Shown here piece by piece: positions 26,822-34,573 of a stretch of 64,000 bases of DNA; positions within the stretch are counted from its first letter, which is position 1, and each line of letters begins with the position of its first letter. Made by a program: the position numbers and the translations under genes. The stretch is from NCBI RefSeq assembly GCF_025140835.1, contig NZ_CP081153.1, forward strand, positions 372,001-436,000, read 5' to 3'. The notes below the pieces were generated by a model that was given only the letters and a program-made list of their open reading frames with translations, did not search any database and was not told the DNA's origin. Source of the stretch: Aliiroseovarius sp. M344 (lineage in GTDB: Bacteria > Pseudomonadota > Alphaproteobacteria > Rhodobacterales > Rhodobacteraceae).

Positions 26822-27649
26822 ATGAGTATGAGGTCCGCCATATCCGCAGCCCTGATTGGGCTTACAGCATTTGCGACCGCAGCTTTTGCGGGCAACGGTC
26901 TGCCTCCTGCTGCAGATGAGGTCGTAAAGATTGATGTCCTACCCGGGTGGCGGGATGAAAATGGACACCACATGGCCGCGCTGCATATCCAGCTTGCAGA
27001 TGGTTGGAAAACATACTGGCGCGCGCCCGGCGAGGCGGGAATACCACCCAGCCTGAATTGGAAAGGCTCTGGAAATCTGGCCGGGGTCCAATTCCATTGG
27101 CCTGTGCCACAAGTTTTCTACACCAGCGGCTTGCAAACCATAGGCTATTCGCACGAGCTGGTGTTGCCGATGACGTTGGTGCCTGAAGCGGACGGAAAAC
27201 CAATTAACTTGACGGGTACCGTCAATCTTGGCGTCTGCCTTGATGTTTGTATGCCGAAGGACGCGAAGGTTTCTATTGTCTTGCCAGCGCAAGCGAACGG
27301 CCCCAAAGCGCCGATAAAACGTGCCCTGCGGCAGCGACCCGACACCGCCAAAGAGGCTGGTCTGCGCCGTGCGGTCTGCGACGTCGAGCCAATTGCAGAC
27401 GGGCTGCGTGTCACCGTGAAGATTGATATTCCGAAAGTAGGTTCGAACGAGGTCGTTGTCGTTGAAACTCCTGATCCATCGGTATGGGTGTCCGAGGTGT
27501 CAACGACCCGCAGCGCGGGCGTCCTGACAACTGTTGCTGAACTTGTTCCCGGTTCAGGCAAACCTTTTCTATTAAATCGATCTGACTTGCGCATGACAGT
27601 GTTGGCAGATGGGCGCGGTGTCGACATTCGCGGTTGCACGGGCAGCTAA
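26822..27649 (+). CDS. periplasmic DsbD N-terminal-domain protein
   Basis: A 275-residue exported protein. A signal peptide with an AFA cleavage site ends near residue 23 of this reading. The remainder resembles the N-terminal Ig-like domain of DsbD/ScsB thiol-disulfide transporters: HIQLADGWKTYWRAPGEAGIPPSLNW, PQVFYTSGLQTIGYSHELVLPM and the redox-like pair in NLGVCLDVCMP. Unlike DsbD it has no membrane core and no thioredoxin domain, so it would be a soluble periplasmic acceptor or metal/sulfur-handling protein. Three in-frame ATGs at 26810, 26822 and 26828 could start it; none has a clear ribosome-binding site. Confidence 0.8.
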   Translation: MSMRSAISAALIGLTAFATAAFAGNGLPPAADEVVKIDVLPGWRDENGHHMAALHIQLADGWKTYWRAPGEAGIPPSLNWKGSGNLAGVQFHWPVPQVFYTSGLQTIGYSHELVLPMTLVPEADGKPINLTGTVNLGVCLDVCMPKDAKVSIVLPAQANGPKAPIKRALRQRPDTAKEAGLRRAVCDVEPIADGLRVTVKIDIPKVGSNEVVVVETPDPSVWVSEVSTTRSAGVLTTVAELVPGSGKPFLLNRSDLRMTVLADGRGVDIRGCTGS

Positions 27650-27720
27650 TTCCAACACCACGAGCAGCGCAAGTTTGCGGTAACTGGTCGCCGACGCGCG
27701 CCATCTTGCCGTCTTTCCCG

Positions 27721-27829
27721 TTGCGACTCCCCCACGCTCTGCCTATACGGATGAACGACGAAGCCCATTGGGCCAGAGAGGTTGGCTGCCGAAGATCGAC
27801 CCATAACGGGGATCAGACGCAGCGTCGTT
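27721..27829 (+). promoter_or_regulatory. candidate promoter and folded leader of corrin operon
   Basis: TTGCGA (27721-27726) and TATACG (27744-27749) lie 17 bases apart and would start transcription near 27755. Exactly there begins a region that can fold: AACGACG (27754-27760) pairs with CGTCGTT (27823-27829) as a closing stem. Inside are GCCC-ATT-GGGC (27763-27773) and GATC-GA-CCC/GGG-GATC (27794-27814). It is not a classical cobalamin riboswitch, as no B12 box is found. Confidence 0.35.
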
Positions 27830-27882
27830 AATGACAAGGGACAGCCTCTTTGCGCCCAGATTTTGCGTGAAAGGATGTCTGC

Positions 27883-28116
27883 ATGACCCGTCTGATACTT
27901 CTTGCCCTTGGCCTGCTGGCTGGCCCCGCCATCGCCCACCCCGGTCATATCGGAGAGATTGCCGGGCATGGTCATGTTGGCGGTATGATCCTGATTGGAC
28001 TCGCAGCAGCGATTGGCCTTTGGGCGGCGCTGAAAGGCGCGAAAGACGCAAAAGCGCAGCGCGACGACGAAAGTGCCAGCGACGACGCTGACGCCGAAGA
28101 AGCGCAGGAGGCTTAG
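27883..28116 (+). CDS. DUF6732-like small membrane protein
   Basis: A 77-residue protein with an N-terminal signal-like helix (MTRLILLALGLLAGPAIAHPGHIG), a His-containing loop GEIAGHGHVGG, a second hydrophobic helix, and a strongly acidic C-terminal tail (DDESASDDADAEEAQEA). I associate it with DUF6732, found in cobalamin operons of Rhodobacterales. The periplasmic His cluster followed by a transmembrane helix and the cytoplasmic acidic tail suggests a metal (cobalt or nickel) contact, as in CbtB-like proteins; that is inference. It is the first gene of the corrin operon, three bases before cbiX. Confidence 0.7.
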   Translation: MTRLILLALGLLAGPAIAHPGHIGEIAGHGHVGGMILIGLAAAIGLWAALKGAKDAKAQRDDESASDDADAEEAQEA

Positions 28117-28119
28117 CCG

Positions 28120-29325
28120 ATGACGAAAATAGGTGTGATGATCTGCGGGCATGGCTCGCGCAGCCAGGACGCTGTGGATCAGTTTGCGGTTCTGGCCGAA
28201 AAACTGCCCGCGTTGCTGCCGAAAGACTGGATGACAGACTATGGGTATCTGGAGTTCGCCAACCCGGTGATCCGCGACGGGCTGGACCGTTTGCGTGACG
28301 CAGGATGTGATCGCATCCTTGCCGTGCCCGGGATGCTGTTTGCCGCGATGCACACGAAGAATGACATTCCGACCGTCCTGAACACCTATGCCAAGAAAAA
28401 CGGGATAGCGGTTAGCTATGGCCGCGAGTTGGGCGTTGACCCCAAGATGATCGCTGCAGCGGGTGATCGCGTGCGTCAAGCAGTGGACGCGGCAAATGCC
28501 GAACATGGCGACGTGCCGTTGGAAGACACCTGTCTGGTGGTGATTGGCCGCGGCGCATCGGACCCTGATGCCAATGGCAACGTCGCCAAAGTGGCGCGTT
28601 TGTTGCAGGAAGGCATGGGGTTTGGCTGGCTAGAGGTCGGATATTCCGGTGTGACCTTCCCCTTGGTTGAACCCTGTTTGAACCATGTGGTCAAACTGGG
28701 CTACAAGCGTGTTGTCGTATTCCCCTATTTCCTGTTCTCAGGCATCCTGATCGACCGGATCTATGGTTTCACCGACAAAGTCGCCGCCGCCCATCCCGAG
28801 ATCGAGTTCGCGAAGGCCGGGTATCTGAACGATCATCCAAAAGTGCTGGAGACCTTCGCCGAACGTATCACCGAACAACTTGGCACGGTGCCGCCGCCCA
28901 ACTGTGGAACCTGTGGCTATCGCACGCAGGTCTTGGCGTTGGATAGCGACGAAGATCGCACAATTCCGGTCGAAGAGCGCGCAAAGCACCCGGCCTATGC
29001 CGACGTGCCGCCGCCGACCTGCGTGATGTGCAAATACCGCGTGGAAGTTCTGGGTTTCGAAGCTGAGGTCGGTGCCATCCAGGAAAGTCATCACCACCAT
29101 GTCGAAGGCCAGGGGGCGTCCGCGCCGGGGTCGAATGTGGCTGATTGCTCGTACTGCGATACCTTCTGCACGGGCGAATGCCGCCTGCATCTGGGGCATC
29201 ACCACCACCATCATGATCACGACCATCACCACGATCACCACCACCACCATGACCATGATCACGTGCATGCGGAATACCCGCACGCGAAGCACCCGCACGG
29301 CCCAGAATCGGCCCGCTCGAAATGA
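28120..29325 (+). CDS. cbiX: sirohydrochlorin chelatase-like CbiX with His-rich tail
   Basis: A 401-residue long-form CbiX. Two chelatase-fold halves occupy residues 1 to about 250; the active-site loop MICGHGSR with His9 is at the start and VVFPYFLFSGILIDRIYG in the second half. In the family it inserts Co(II) into sirohydrochlorin. A C-terminal extension carries Cys262/265 (NCGTCGYR) and Cys301/304 (TCVMCKYR), two further CxxC-like motifs, and then a tail with about 22 histidines, matching the Fe-S- and His-rich CbiX(L) described in other bacteria. GGAGG precedes the start; the stop overlaps cobH by ATGA. In an otherwise late-insertion pathway its role may be cobalt handling or siroheme synthesis. 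Confidence 0.88.
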   Translation: MTKIGVMICGHGSRSQDAVDQFAVLAEKLPALLPKDWMTDYGYLEFANPVIRDGLDRLRDAGCDRILAVPGMLFAAMHTKNDIPTVLNTYAKKNGIAVSYGRELGVDPKMIAAAGDRVRQAVDAANAEHGDVPLEDTCLVVIGRGASDPDANGNVAKVARLLQEGMGFGWLEVGYSGVTFPLVEPCLNHVVKLGYKRVVVFPYFLFSGILIDRIYGFTDKVAAAHPEIEFAKAGYLNDHPKVLETFAERITEQLGTVPPPNCGTCGYRTQVLALDSDEDRTIPVEERAKHPAYADVPPPTCVMCKYRVEVLGFEAEVGAIQESHHHHVEGQGASAPGSNVADCSYCDTFCTGECRLHLGHHHHHHDHDHHHDHHHHHDHDHVHAEYPHAKHPHGPESARSK

Positions 29326-30014
29326 GTGAAGGCGGTCGCTCTTCGGGCCCCAACGGGGCCGCTCCGGCGCGCCCCGCGCTCAGGTATGAGCGCGACCCGT
29401 CCGCGATCTATGCGCAGTCTTTTGCAACCTTGCGAAAAGAGGCGCGGTTGGATCGGTTTCCTGGTGGGATGGCAGCCCTCGCAACGCGTGTGATCCACGC
29501 TTGCGGCATGGTAGAGGTCGCGGACCGTTTGGCGTTTTCGCAGAACGCCTATGAAGTGGGACAAGCGGCCCTGAAAGCTGGTGCGCCCGTTCTTTGTGAT
29601 TGCGAAATGGTGGGGGCGGGGATCATCCGCAGATATCTGCCAGCCGGTAATGACGTGATCGTCACCCTGAATGACCCTTCGGTTCCCGACTTGGCGAAGA
29701 AGATTGGAAACACCCGGTCCGCCGCCGCGGTCGAGCTGTGGTTGGATCGTCTTGAAGGCGCGGTTGTCGCCGTGGGAAACGCGCCAACGGCGTTGTTCCA
29801 CCTTCTCGAATTGATCGACGCGGGCGCGCCGAAGCCTGCCTTGATCCTGGGGTTTCCGGTGGGTTTTGTCGGGGCTGCTGAAAGCAAAGCCGAACTTGCG
29901 AACAATCCGCGCGGGTGTGACTTTGTCGCCTTGCGGGGTCGGCGTGGCGGGTCGGCGATTGCGTCTGCTGCCGTGAATGCGTTGGCTGCAGGATTGCCGG
30001 AGGAAAAATCGTGA
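29322..30014 (+). CDS. cobH: precorrin-8X methylmutase CobH
   Basis: Moves the C11 methyl group to C12, converting precorrin-8X to hydrogenobyrinate. The 230-residue protein starts with a variable Pro/Ala-rich leader, then the conserved IYAQSFATLRKEARLDRFP, ATRVIHACGMVEVADRLAFS with the catalytic His, and CDCEMVGAGIIRRYLP; GFPVGFVGAAESKAEL and RGRRGGSAIASAAVNAL close the protein. It begins inside the ATGA overlap with cbiX and ends in a GTGA overlap with cobL, so the genes are translationally coupled. Confidence 0.95.
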   Translation: MSEGGRSSGPNGAAPARPALRYERDPSAIYAQSFATLRKEARLDRFPGGMAALATRVIHACGMVEVADRLAFSQNAYEVGQAALKAGAPVLCDCEMVGAGIIRRYLPAGNDVIVTLNDPSVPDLAKKIGNTRSAAAVELWLDRLEGAVVAVGNAPTALFHLLELIDAGAPKPALILGFPVGFVGAAESKAELANNPRGCDFVALRGRRGGSAIASAAVNALAAGLPEEKS

Positions 30015-31210
30015 CCACCCCTTGGCTTCATATCGTGGGCATCGGCGAAGATGGCATCGCCGGCCTGACACCCGCCACCCGCGCTGTTGTGGATGCCGCC
30101 GAGGTTGTCGTCGGCGGATCGCGTCATCACGACTTGATTGAGGGGGATGCCGAGCGTCTTGCGTGGCCGTCGCCCTTTGACAGCCTGATTGGCGAACTCA
30201 CCAAACGTGAAGGTAAACGCGTGGTGGTTCTGGCGACCGGTGATCCGCTTTGGTATTCGGTCGGCGCCAAGATCGGCCGCCACATTGATCCGTCGCATAT
30301 CGTCTATCACCCGCAGGTTGGGGCGTTCCAACTGGCCGCCGCGCGGATGGGCTGGTCGATGGCCGATCTGGAAACACTGACCGTGCATGGTCGCCCGGTG
30401 GAACAGATGATCGCTTTTATCCAGCCCAATATCCGGCTGTTGGTACTGACCACCGGTTCGGAAACGCCCGGTCAGATTGCCCGCTTTCTGACTGAACGCG
30501 GGTTTGGCAAGTCGCGCATGTCCGTGTTGGCCCATATGGGCGGCAAGGACGAGGCGCGCTTTGACGGTGTCGCAGAAAGCTGGAGCCACGAGGTGCCAGA
30601 ATTCAACACGCTGGCCGTTGAATGCGTGGCTGCACCCGATGCGGCCTTGTTGCCGAGGGTGCCGGGACTTGCCGACAAGCTGTTCCAAAGCGACGGGACG
30701 ATGACCAAGCAAGAGGTGCGCGCGGTCACTCTGGCCAAGCTCATGCCAATGCGCGGTGCGCTTTTGTGGGATATCGGAACCGGCTGCGGGTCAATTGCTA
30801 TCGAATGGATGCGTGGCGCACGTTATGCGCGTGCTATTGGGATCGAACCACGGGCAGATCGTCGGGCCATGGCGGCAGCCAATGCACTGGCGCTGGGCGT
30901 TCCGAAGCTAGATCTGGTGGATGGAGAAGTGCCCGCTGCGTTGGATGGTCTGGAGACGCCGGACGCGATTTTCATCGGTGGCGGGCTGTCAGAAGCTGTG
31001 TTTGATGCGGCTTGGGCTGAGTTGAAGCCGTTGGGGCGGTTGGTGGCAAACGCCGTGACCATCGAAAGCGAAATGTGCCTTACCGCACTGCACCGGAAAC
31101 ATGGCGGGCAACTGGTGAAATTATCAGTCGAACGCGCCGAGCCGTTGGGTCCGCATCAAGGGTGGAAACCTTTGCGCCCTGTCACCCAGTGGAGCCTGAT
31201 CAAAAGATGA
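30011..31210 (+). CDS. cobL: precorrin-6Y C5,15-methyltransferase CobL
   Basis: A 399-residue bifunctional enzyme that methylates C5 and C15 and decarboxylates the acetate side chain at C12. The N-terminal half (1 to about 210) is a CbiE-type methyltransferase with IVGIGEDGIAGLTPATRAVV, VVVLATGDPLWYSVG and HPQVGAFQLAAARMGW. The C-terminal half from about 228 is CbiT-like, with the SAM site LWDIGTGCGSIAIEWMRG near residue 252 and DAIFIGGGLSEAVFD. The start is GTG overlapping cobH as GTGA with GGAGGAAA just upstream. The stop overlaps cobI as ATGA. Confidence 0.95.
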   Translation: MTTPWLHIVGIGEDGIAGLTPATRAVVDAAEVVVGGSRHHDLIEGDAERLAWPSPFDSLIGELTKREGKRVVVLATGDPLWYSVGAKIGRHIDPSHIVYHPQVGAFQLAAARMGWSMADLETLTVHGRPVEQMIAFIQPNIRLLVLTTGSETPGQIARFLTERGFGKSRMSVLAHMGGKDEARFDGVAESWSHEVPEFNTLAVECVAAPDAALLPRVPGLADKLFQSDGTMTKQEVRAVTLAKLMPMRGALLWDIGTGCGSIAIEWMRGARYARAIGIEPRADRRAMAAANALALGVPKLDLVDGEVPAALDGLETPDAIFIGGGLSEAVFDAAWAELKPLGRLVANAVTIESEMCLTALHRKHGGQLVKLSVERAEPLGPHQGWKPLRPVTQWSLIKR

Positions 31211-31908
31211 CCGGAACCCTTTATGGTGTGGGCCTTGGGCCGGGCGATCCCGACCTGATGACGCTCAGGGCTGCGCGACTGATCGGGGCAGCAAAGGTTG
31301 TGGCGTATCCGACGCTCGCCGGTGGGGACAGTTTTGCGCGCTCAATAGCGGCGCATCTTATTGGCGATGACGCGGACGAGATTGTCATGGATGTCCCGAT
31401 GACCGTCGAACGCGCGCCTGCGCAGGCTGCATATGACAAAGGCGCTGCACAGATCGCGGCTCGACTAGAAGCTGGGGATGACGTGGTTGTTCTGTGCGAG
31501 GGCGACCCGTTCTTCTATGGCTCGTTCATGTATCTGTTTGCGCGACTTGCGGACCGCTTTCAGACCGAGATCGTGCCAGGCGTCACGTCGGTTACCGCCT
31601 GCGCGGCACGCGCGCGCCGCCCGCTTGTGGCTCGAAATGAGCGTCTGACTGTTCTGCCCGGCCCGCTTCCCGAAGACGAATTGCGCGCCCGCATCGAAGG
31701 TGCCGAAAGTGTTGCCATCATGAAAGTTGGCCGCCACCTTCTTAAAATCCGTGGTGTGATCGAAGCGCTGGGGCTTGTTGACAAAGCCACCTATATCGAA
31801 CGCGCGTCGCTGCCTGAAGAAGTGGTTCTGCCCTTGGCCGACGCCCCTGAAAAAGCCCCTTATTTCTCGATGATCCTTCTTGCGAAAGGAAATGATCCAT
31901 GGCTGTGA
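31207..31908 (+). CDS. cobI: precorrin-2 C20-methyltransferase CobI
   Basis: SAM-dependent methylation of precorrin-2 at C20 to give precorrin-3A. The 233-residue length is normal. Tetrapyrrole-methylase motifs in order: GVGLGPGDPDLMTLRAARLI at the N-terminus, VVLCEGDPFFYGSFMYLF near residue 95, EIVPGVTSVTACAARARRPL near 120, and YIERASLPEEVVLPLAD near the end. The ATG at 31207 lies in the ATGA overlap with cobL; the frame is open further upstream but only inside cobL. The following gene overlaps the last ten bases. Confidence 0.94.
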   Translation: MTGTLYGVGLGPGDPDLMTLRAARLIGAAKVVAYPTLAGGDSFARSIAAHLIGDDADEIVMDVPMTVERAPAQAAYDKGAAQIAARLEAGDDVVVLCEGDPFFYGSFMYLFARLADRFQTEIVPGVTSVTACAARARRPLVARNERLTVLPGPLPEDELRARIEGAESVAIMKVGRHLLKIRGVIEALGLVDKATYIERASLPEEVVLPLADAPEKAPYFSMILLAKGNDPWL

Positions 31909-33713
31909 CGCCCGTTGTTGTCTGCCTTAACCGATCCGGCGAGGCACTGGCCCATCGTTTGGCCAAACTGCTGGATGCCCAAGTCCATGGCCGCGAAATG
32001 CGGGTGGATCAAGCGGATGCGTTTTTCCCCAACGCTCTGGATCATGTGCGGATGTTGTTCGCGGCAGGCACGCCGATTGTGGGGGTTTGCGCGTCAGGTA
32101 TTTTGATCCGCGCGGTCGCTCCAATTCTGGCCGACAAAACCGCTGAGCCGCCGGTCGTGTCCGTGGCCGATGATGGGTCGGTTGTGGTGCCTCTTCTAGG
32201 CGGGCATCGCGGCGCGAACCGTTTGGCCAAGCAAATCGCGGATGAGATCGGCGCGATCGCTGCCGTCACCACCGCTGGCGACGTTTCGCTGGGTATCGCC
32301 TTGGACGAGCCTCCCGCCGGTTGGCGCTTGGTCAATCCGGGCGACGCCAAAACCGCGATGGCTGCTTTACTGGCAGGTGGCGGTGCCACTGTGGGTGATG
32401 ACGAAGCCTCAAAAGCAAGTTGGCTTGATGCTTTGCCAGCCGGCGATGCGGTCAAGATTTCCTGCACGATGGAGCCGGTTGAAACGGGTCCTGAGCACCT
32501 GCACTTTGCGCCGCAACGTGTGGCGCTGGGTGTCGGCTGTGCGCGAAATTGTCCGCCAGAAGAGTTGGCCGCGTTGGTGACCGAAGTGATGAAAGAGGCT
32601 CAGCTAACGCCGGATGCGATCCACTCGGTCAACACAATCACCCTGAAAGCTGACGAACCTGCGATCATCGAACTGGCGAAGTCGCTGGGGGCACCGCTGC
32701 GCCTGTTCGATGCTGAAACGCTTGAGGCAGAAACGCCGCGTTTGGAAAATCCATCCGACGTCGTTTTTGCCGAAGTTGGCACCCAAGGTGTGTCAGAGGC
32801 TGCGGCTTTGGCGCAAACCGGTGAAGACGGCATATTGTGGTATCCGAAACGCAAGACGGCCAACGCAACCTGTGCTTTTGCGCTGACAACAGAACCAATG
32901 GTCGAGGTGAAGGGCCGCACGCGCGGCAAGCTGTCGATCGTCTCAATCGGGCCGGGCCAACATACATGGCGCACGCCCGAGGCCAGCCATCTGTTGCAAG
33001 AAGCGGAAGAGCTTGTGGGTTATGGCCTTTACATCGACTTGATTGGTCCGATGGCCGCCGGCAAGACACGGTCCGACTTCCCGCTGGGTGGCGAGGAAGA
33101 TCGCTGCCGTTATGCGCTTGAGCAAGCAGGCAAAGGCAAGAATGTCGCGCTGGTCTGTTCGGGCGATGCGGGCATCTATGCGATGGGGGCGTTGGTTTAT
33201 GAACTGCTTGACCGTGACCCCGACGAAAAGGGCGTCAGCGATGCCGCGCGTCGGGTTGAGGTGGTATCGACCCCCGGCGTGTCCGCGCTGCAAGGTGCCG
33301 CTGCCCGAGCTGGTGCCCCCTTGGGTCACGATTTCTGTGCCATCTCGCTGTCGGATTTGCTGACTCACCGCGAAGACATCGTGAAACGTCTGCACGCTGC
33401 TGCCGAGGGCGATTTCGTGATCGCCTTCTACAATCCTGTGTCCAAGAAACGCCGCACGCTTCTGGCCGAGGCGCGGGATATCCTGTTAAAGCACCGGCCA
33501 GCCGATACACCGGTGATGTTGGCGTCTAATCTGGGTCGTCCGACCGAGCAAATTCGTTACCGCAAGCTGTCTGAGCTTGAGGTTGACGAGGTCGACATGC
33601 TGACCGTGGTACTGGTCGGATCGTCGAATTCACGCTTAGCCCAACTGGGCGAAGGCCCCCGCATGTTTACCCCGCGCGGCTATGCCCGCCGCATTGATGG
33701 AGACCTGTCATGA
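31899..33713 (+). CDS. cobJ: CbiG-CobJ fusion, precorrin-3B C17-methyltransferase
   Basis: A 604-residue fusion. Residues 1 to about 340 are CbiG/CobE-like: an N-terminal CbiG domain with VGVCASGILIRAVAPILADK and VVVPLLGGHRGANRLA, then the C-terminal CbiG/CobE domain with RVALGVGCARNCPPEELAAL and SVNTITLKADEPAI. From about 344 it is CobJ, the ring-contracting C17 methyltransferase: LSIVSIGPGQHTWRTPEA, ALVCSGDAGIYAMGALVYEL, STPGVSALQGAAARAGAPLGHDFCAISLSD and DFVIAFYNPVSKKR. CbiG opens a lactone in the anaerobic route; fused to CobJ it may do the equivalent step. It overlaps cobI by 10 and cobM by 4 bases. Confidence 0.93.
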   Translation: MAVTPVVVCLNRSGEALAHRLAKLLDAQVHGREMRVDQADAFFPNALDHVRMLFAAGTPIVGVCASGILIRAVAPILADKTAEPPVVSVADDGSVVVPLLGGHRGANRLAKQIADEIGAIAAVTTAGDVSLGIALDEPPAGWRLVNPGDAKTAMAALLAGGGATVGDDEASKASWLDALPAGDAVKISCTMEPVETGPEHLHFAPQRVALGVGCARNCPPEELAALVTEVMKEAQLTPDAIHSVNTITLKADEPAIIELAKSLGAPLRLFDAETLEAETPRLENPSDVVFAEVGTQGVSEAAALAQTGEDGILWYPKRKTANATCAFALTTEPMVEVKGRTRGKLSIVSIGPGQHTWRTPEASHLLQEAEELVGYGLYIDLIGPMAAGKTRSDFPLGGEEDRCRYALEQAGKGKNVALVCSGDAGIYAMGALVYELLDRDPDEKGVSDAARRVEVVSTPGVSALQGAAARAGAPLGHDFCAISLSDLLTHREDIVKRLHAAAEGDFVIAFYNPVSKKRRTLLAEARDILLKHRPADTPVMLASNLGRPTEQIRYRKLSELEVDEVDMLTVVLVGSSNSRLAQLGEGPRMFTPRGYARRIDGDLS

Positions 33714-34501
33714 CCGTCTATTTCATTGGTGCAGGCCCCGGCGATCCAGAACTTCTGACCCTCAAGGCGCAGCGGATCATTGGTGAGTGTCCGGTATGCC
33801 TCTACGCAGGGTCTCTGGTGCCGCCCCAAGTTGTTGCCTGTGCGCCCGATGGAGCGAAGGTGATGGACACGGCGGCGATGACGCTGGACGACACACATGC
33901 CGAGATCAAAGCCGCCCACGCGCGCGGCGAAGATGTGGCCCGTGTGCATTCCGGCGACCCTTCGCTTTACGGTGCCATCGCCGAGCAGATCCGCCGCCTG
34001 AAAGCTGATGGCATCGACTATCAGGTGATCCCCGGCGTGCCTGCCTATGCTGCCGCCGCTGCTGCCTTGGGGCAAGAGTTGACCATCCCAGAGATCGCGC
34101 AGTCCATCGTGCTGACGCGGATGTCGATGCAATCCACGTCGATGCCCGAAGGCGAAACGCTGGAAAACTTCGCCAAGACTGGCGCGACGCTGGCCATTCA
34201 TCTGGCTGTTCGCAACATGCGCGAGATCGAGCGGGTGCTGACGCCCTATTATGGAGCGGATTGCCCAGTAGTCGTTGCCTATCGCGTGGGCTGGCCGGAC
34301 GAGTTGTTCATTCGCGGCACTGTCGCCGATATCCGCAAAAAGGTGCGCGCCGAAAAGATCACCCGTACGGCGCTGATCCTTGTCGGGCCAGCGCTGGACC
34401 GTGGCCGTGATTTCAAAGATTCTGCGCTTTATGATCCCGCCAAGCCGCATGTGCTGCGACCGGTGGTCGGCGTTGATCTGGTCGAGGATCACAATACCTG
34501 A
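33710..34501 (+). CDS. cobM: precorrin-4 C11-methyltransferase CobM
   Basis: Adds the C11 methyl group to precorrin-4, forming precorrin-5. The 263-residue protein carries FIGAGPGDPELLTLKAQRII, CLYAGSLVPPQVVACAP, VARVHSGDPSLYGAIAEQIR, VIPGVPAYAAAAAALGQELTIPE and VVAYRVGWPDELFIRGT, the full set for CobM/CbiF. It starts in an ATGA overlap with the fusion gene and is the last gene of the corrin operon; the next gene begins 72 bases later on its own ribosome-binding site. CobF and CobK, needed for the next steps, do not follow. Confidence 0.95.
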   Translation: MTVYFIGAGPGDPELLTLKAQRIIGECPVCLYAGSLVPPQVVACAPDGAKVMDTAAMTLDDTHAEIKAAHARGEDVARVHSGDPSLYGAIAEQIRRLKADGIDYQVIPGVPAYAAAAAALGQELTIPEIAQSIVLTRMSMQSTSMPEGETLENFAKTGATLAIHLAVRNMREIERVLTPYYGADCPVVVAYRVGWPDELFIRGTVADIRKKVRAEKITRTALILVGPALDRGRDFKDSALYDPAKPHVLRPVVGVDLVEDHNT

Positions 34502-34573
34502 CCTGAAAAGCTGATCCAAAGCCGGTTGTTGTGCGTATATTTCCTTAGACGCGGCCCAAAATAAGGACATGGG

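Noticed and set aside
27650..27882. Cobalamin riboswitch before the corrin operon
   Set aside because: I looked for the B12 box and the GCCACT-type core on both strands and found neither. Only a generic foldable leader is left, reported separately.
27646..28506. A 286-codon open frame on the minus strand across the start of the corrin operon
   Set aside because: It runs antisense through two well-supported rightward genes, has an implausible His/Arg/Cys-rich composition and matches no family; it is a by-product of high GC content. The part at 27650-27882 contains no supported gene on either strand.
29190..29300. Short tandem repeat in the CAC/CAT-rich end of cbiX
   Set aside because: The repetition is explained by the His-rich tail of the protein and is in frame throughout, so it is coding and not an independent repeat.
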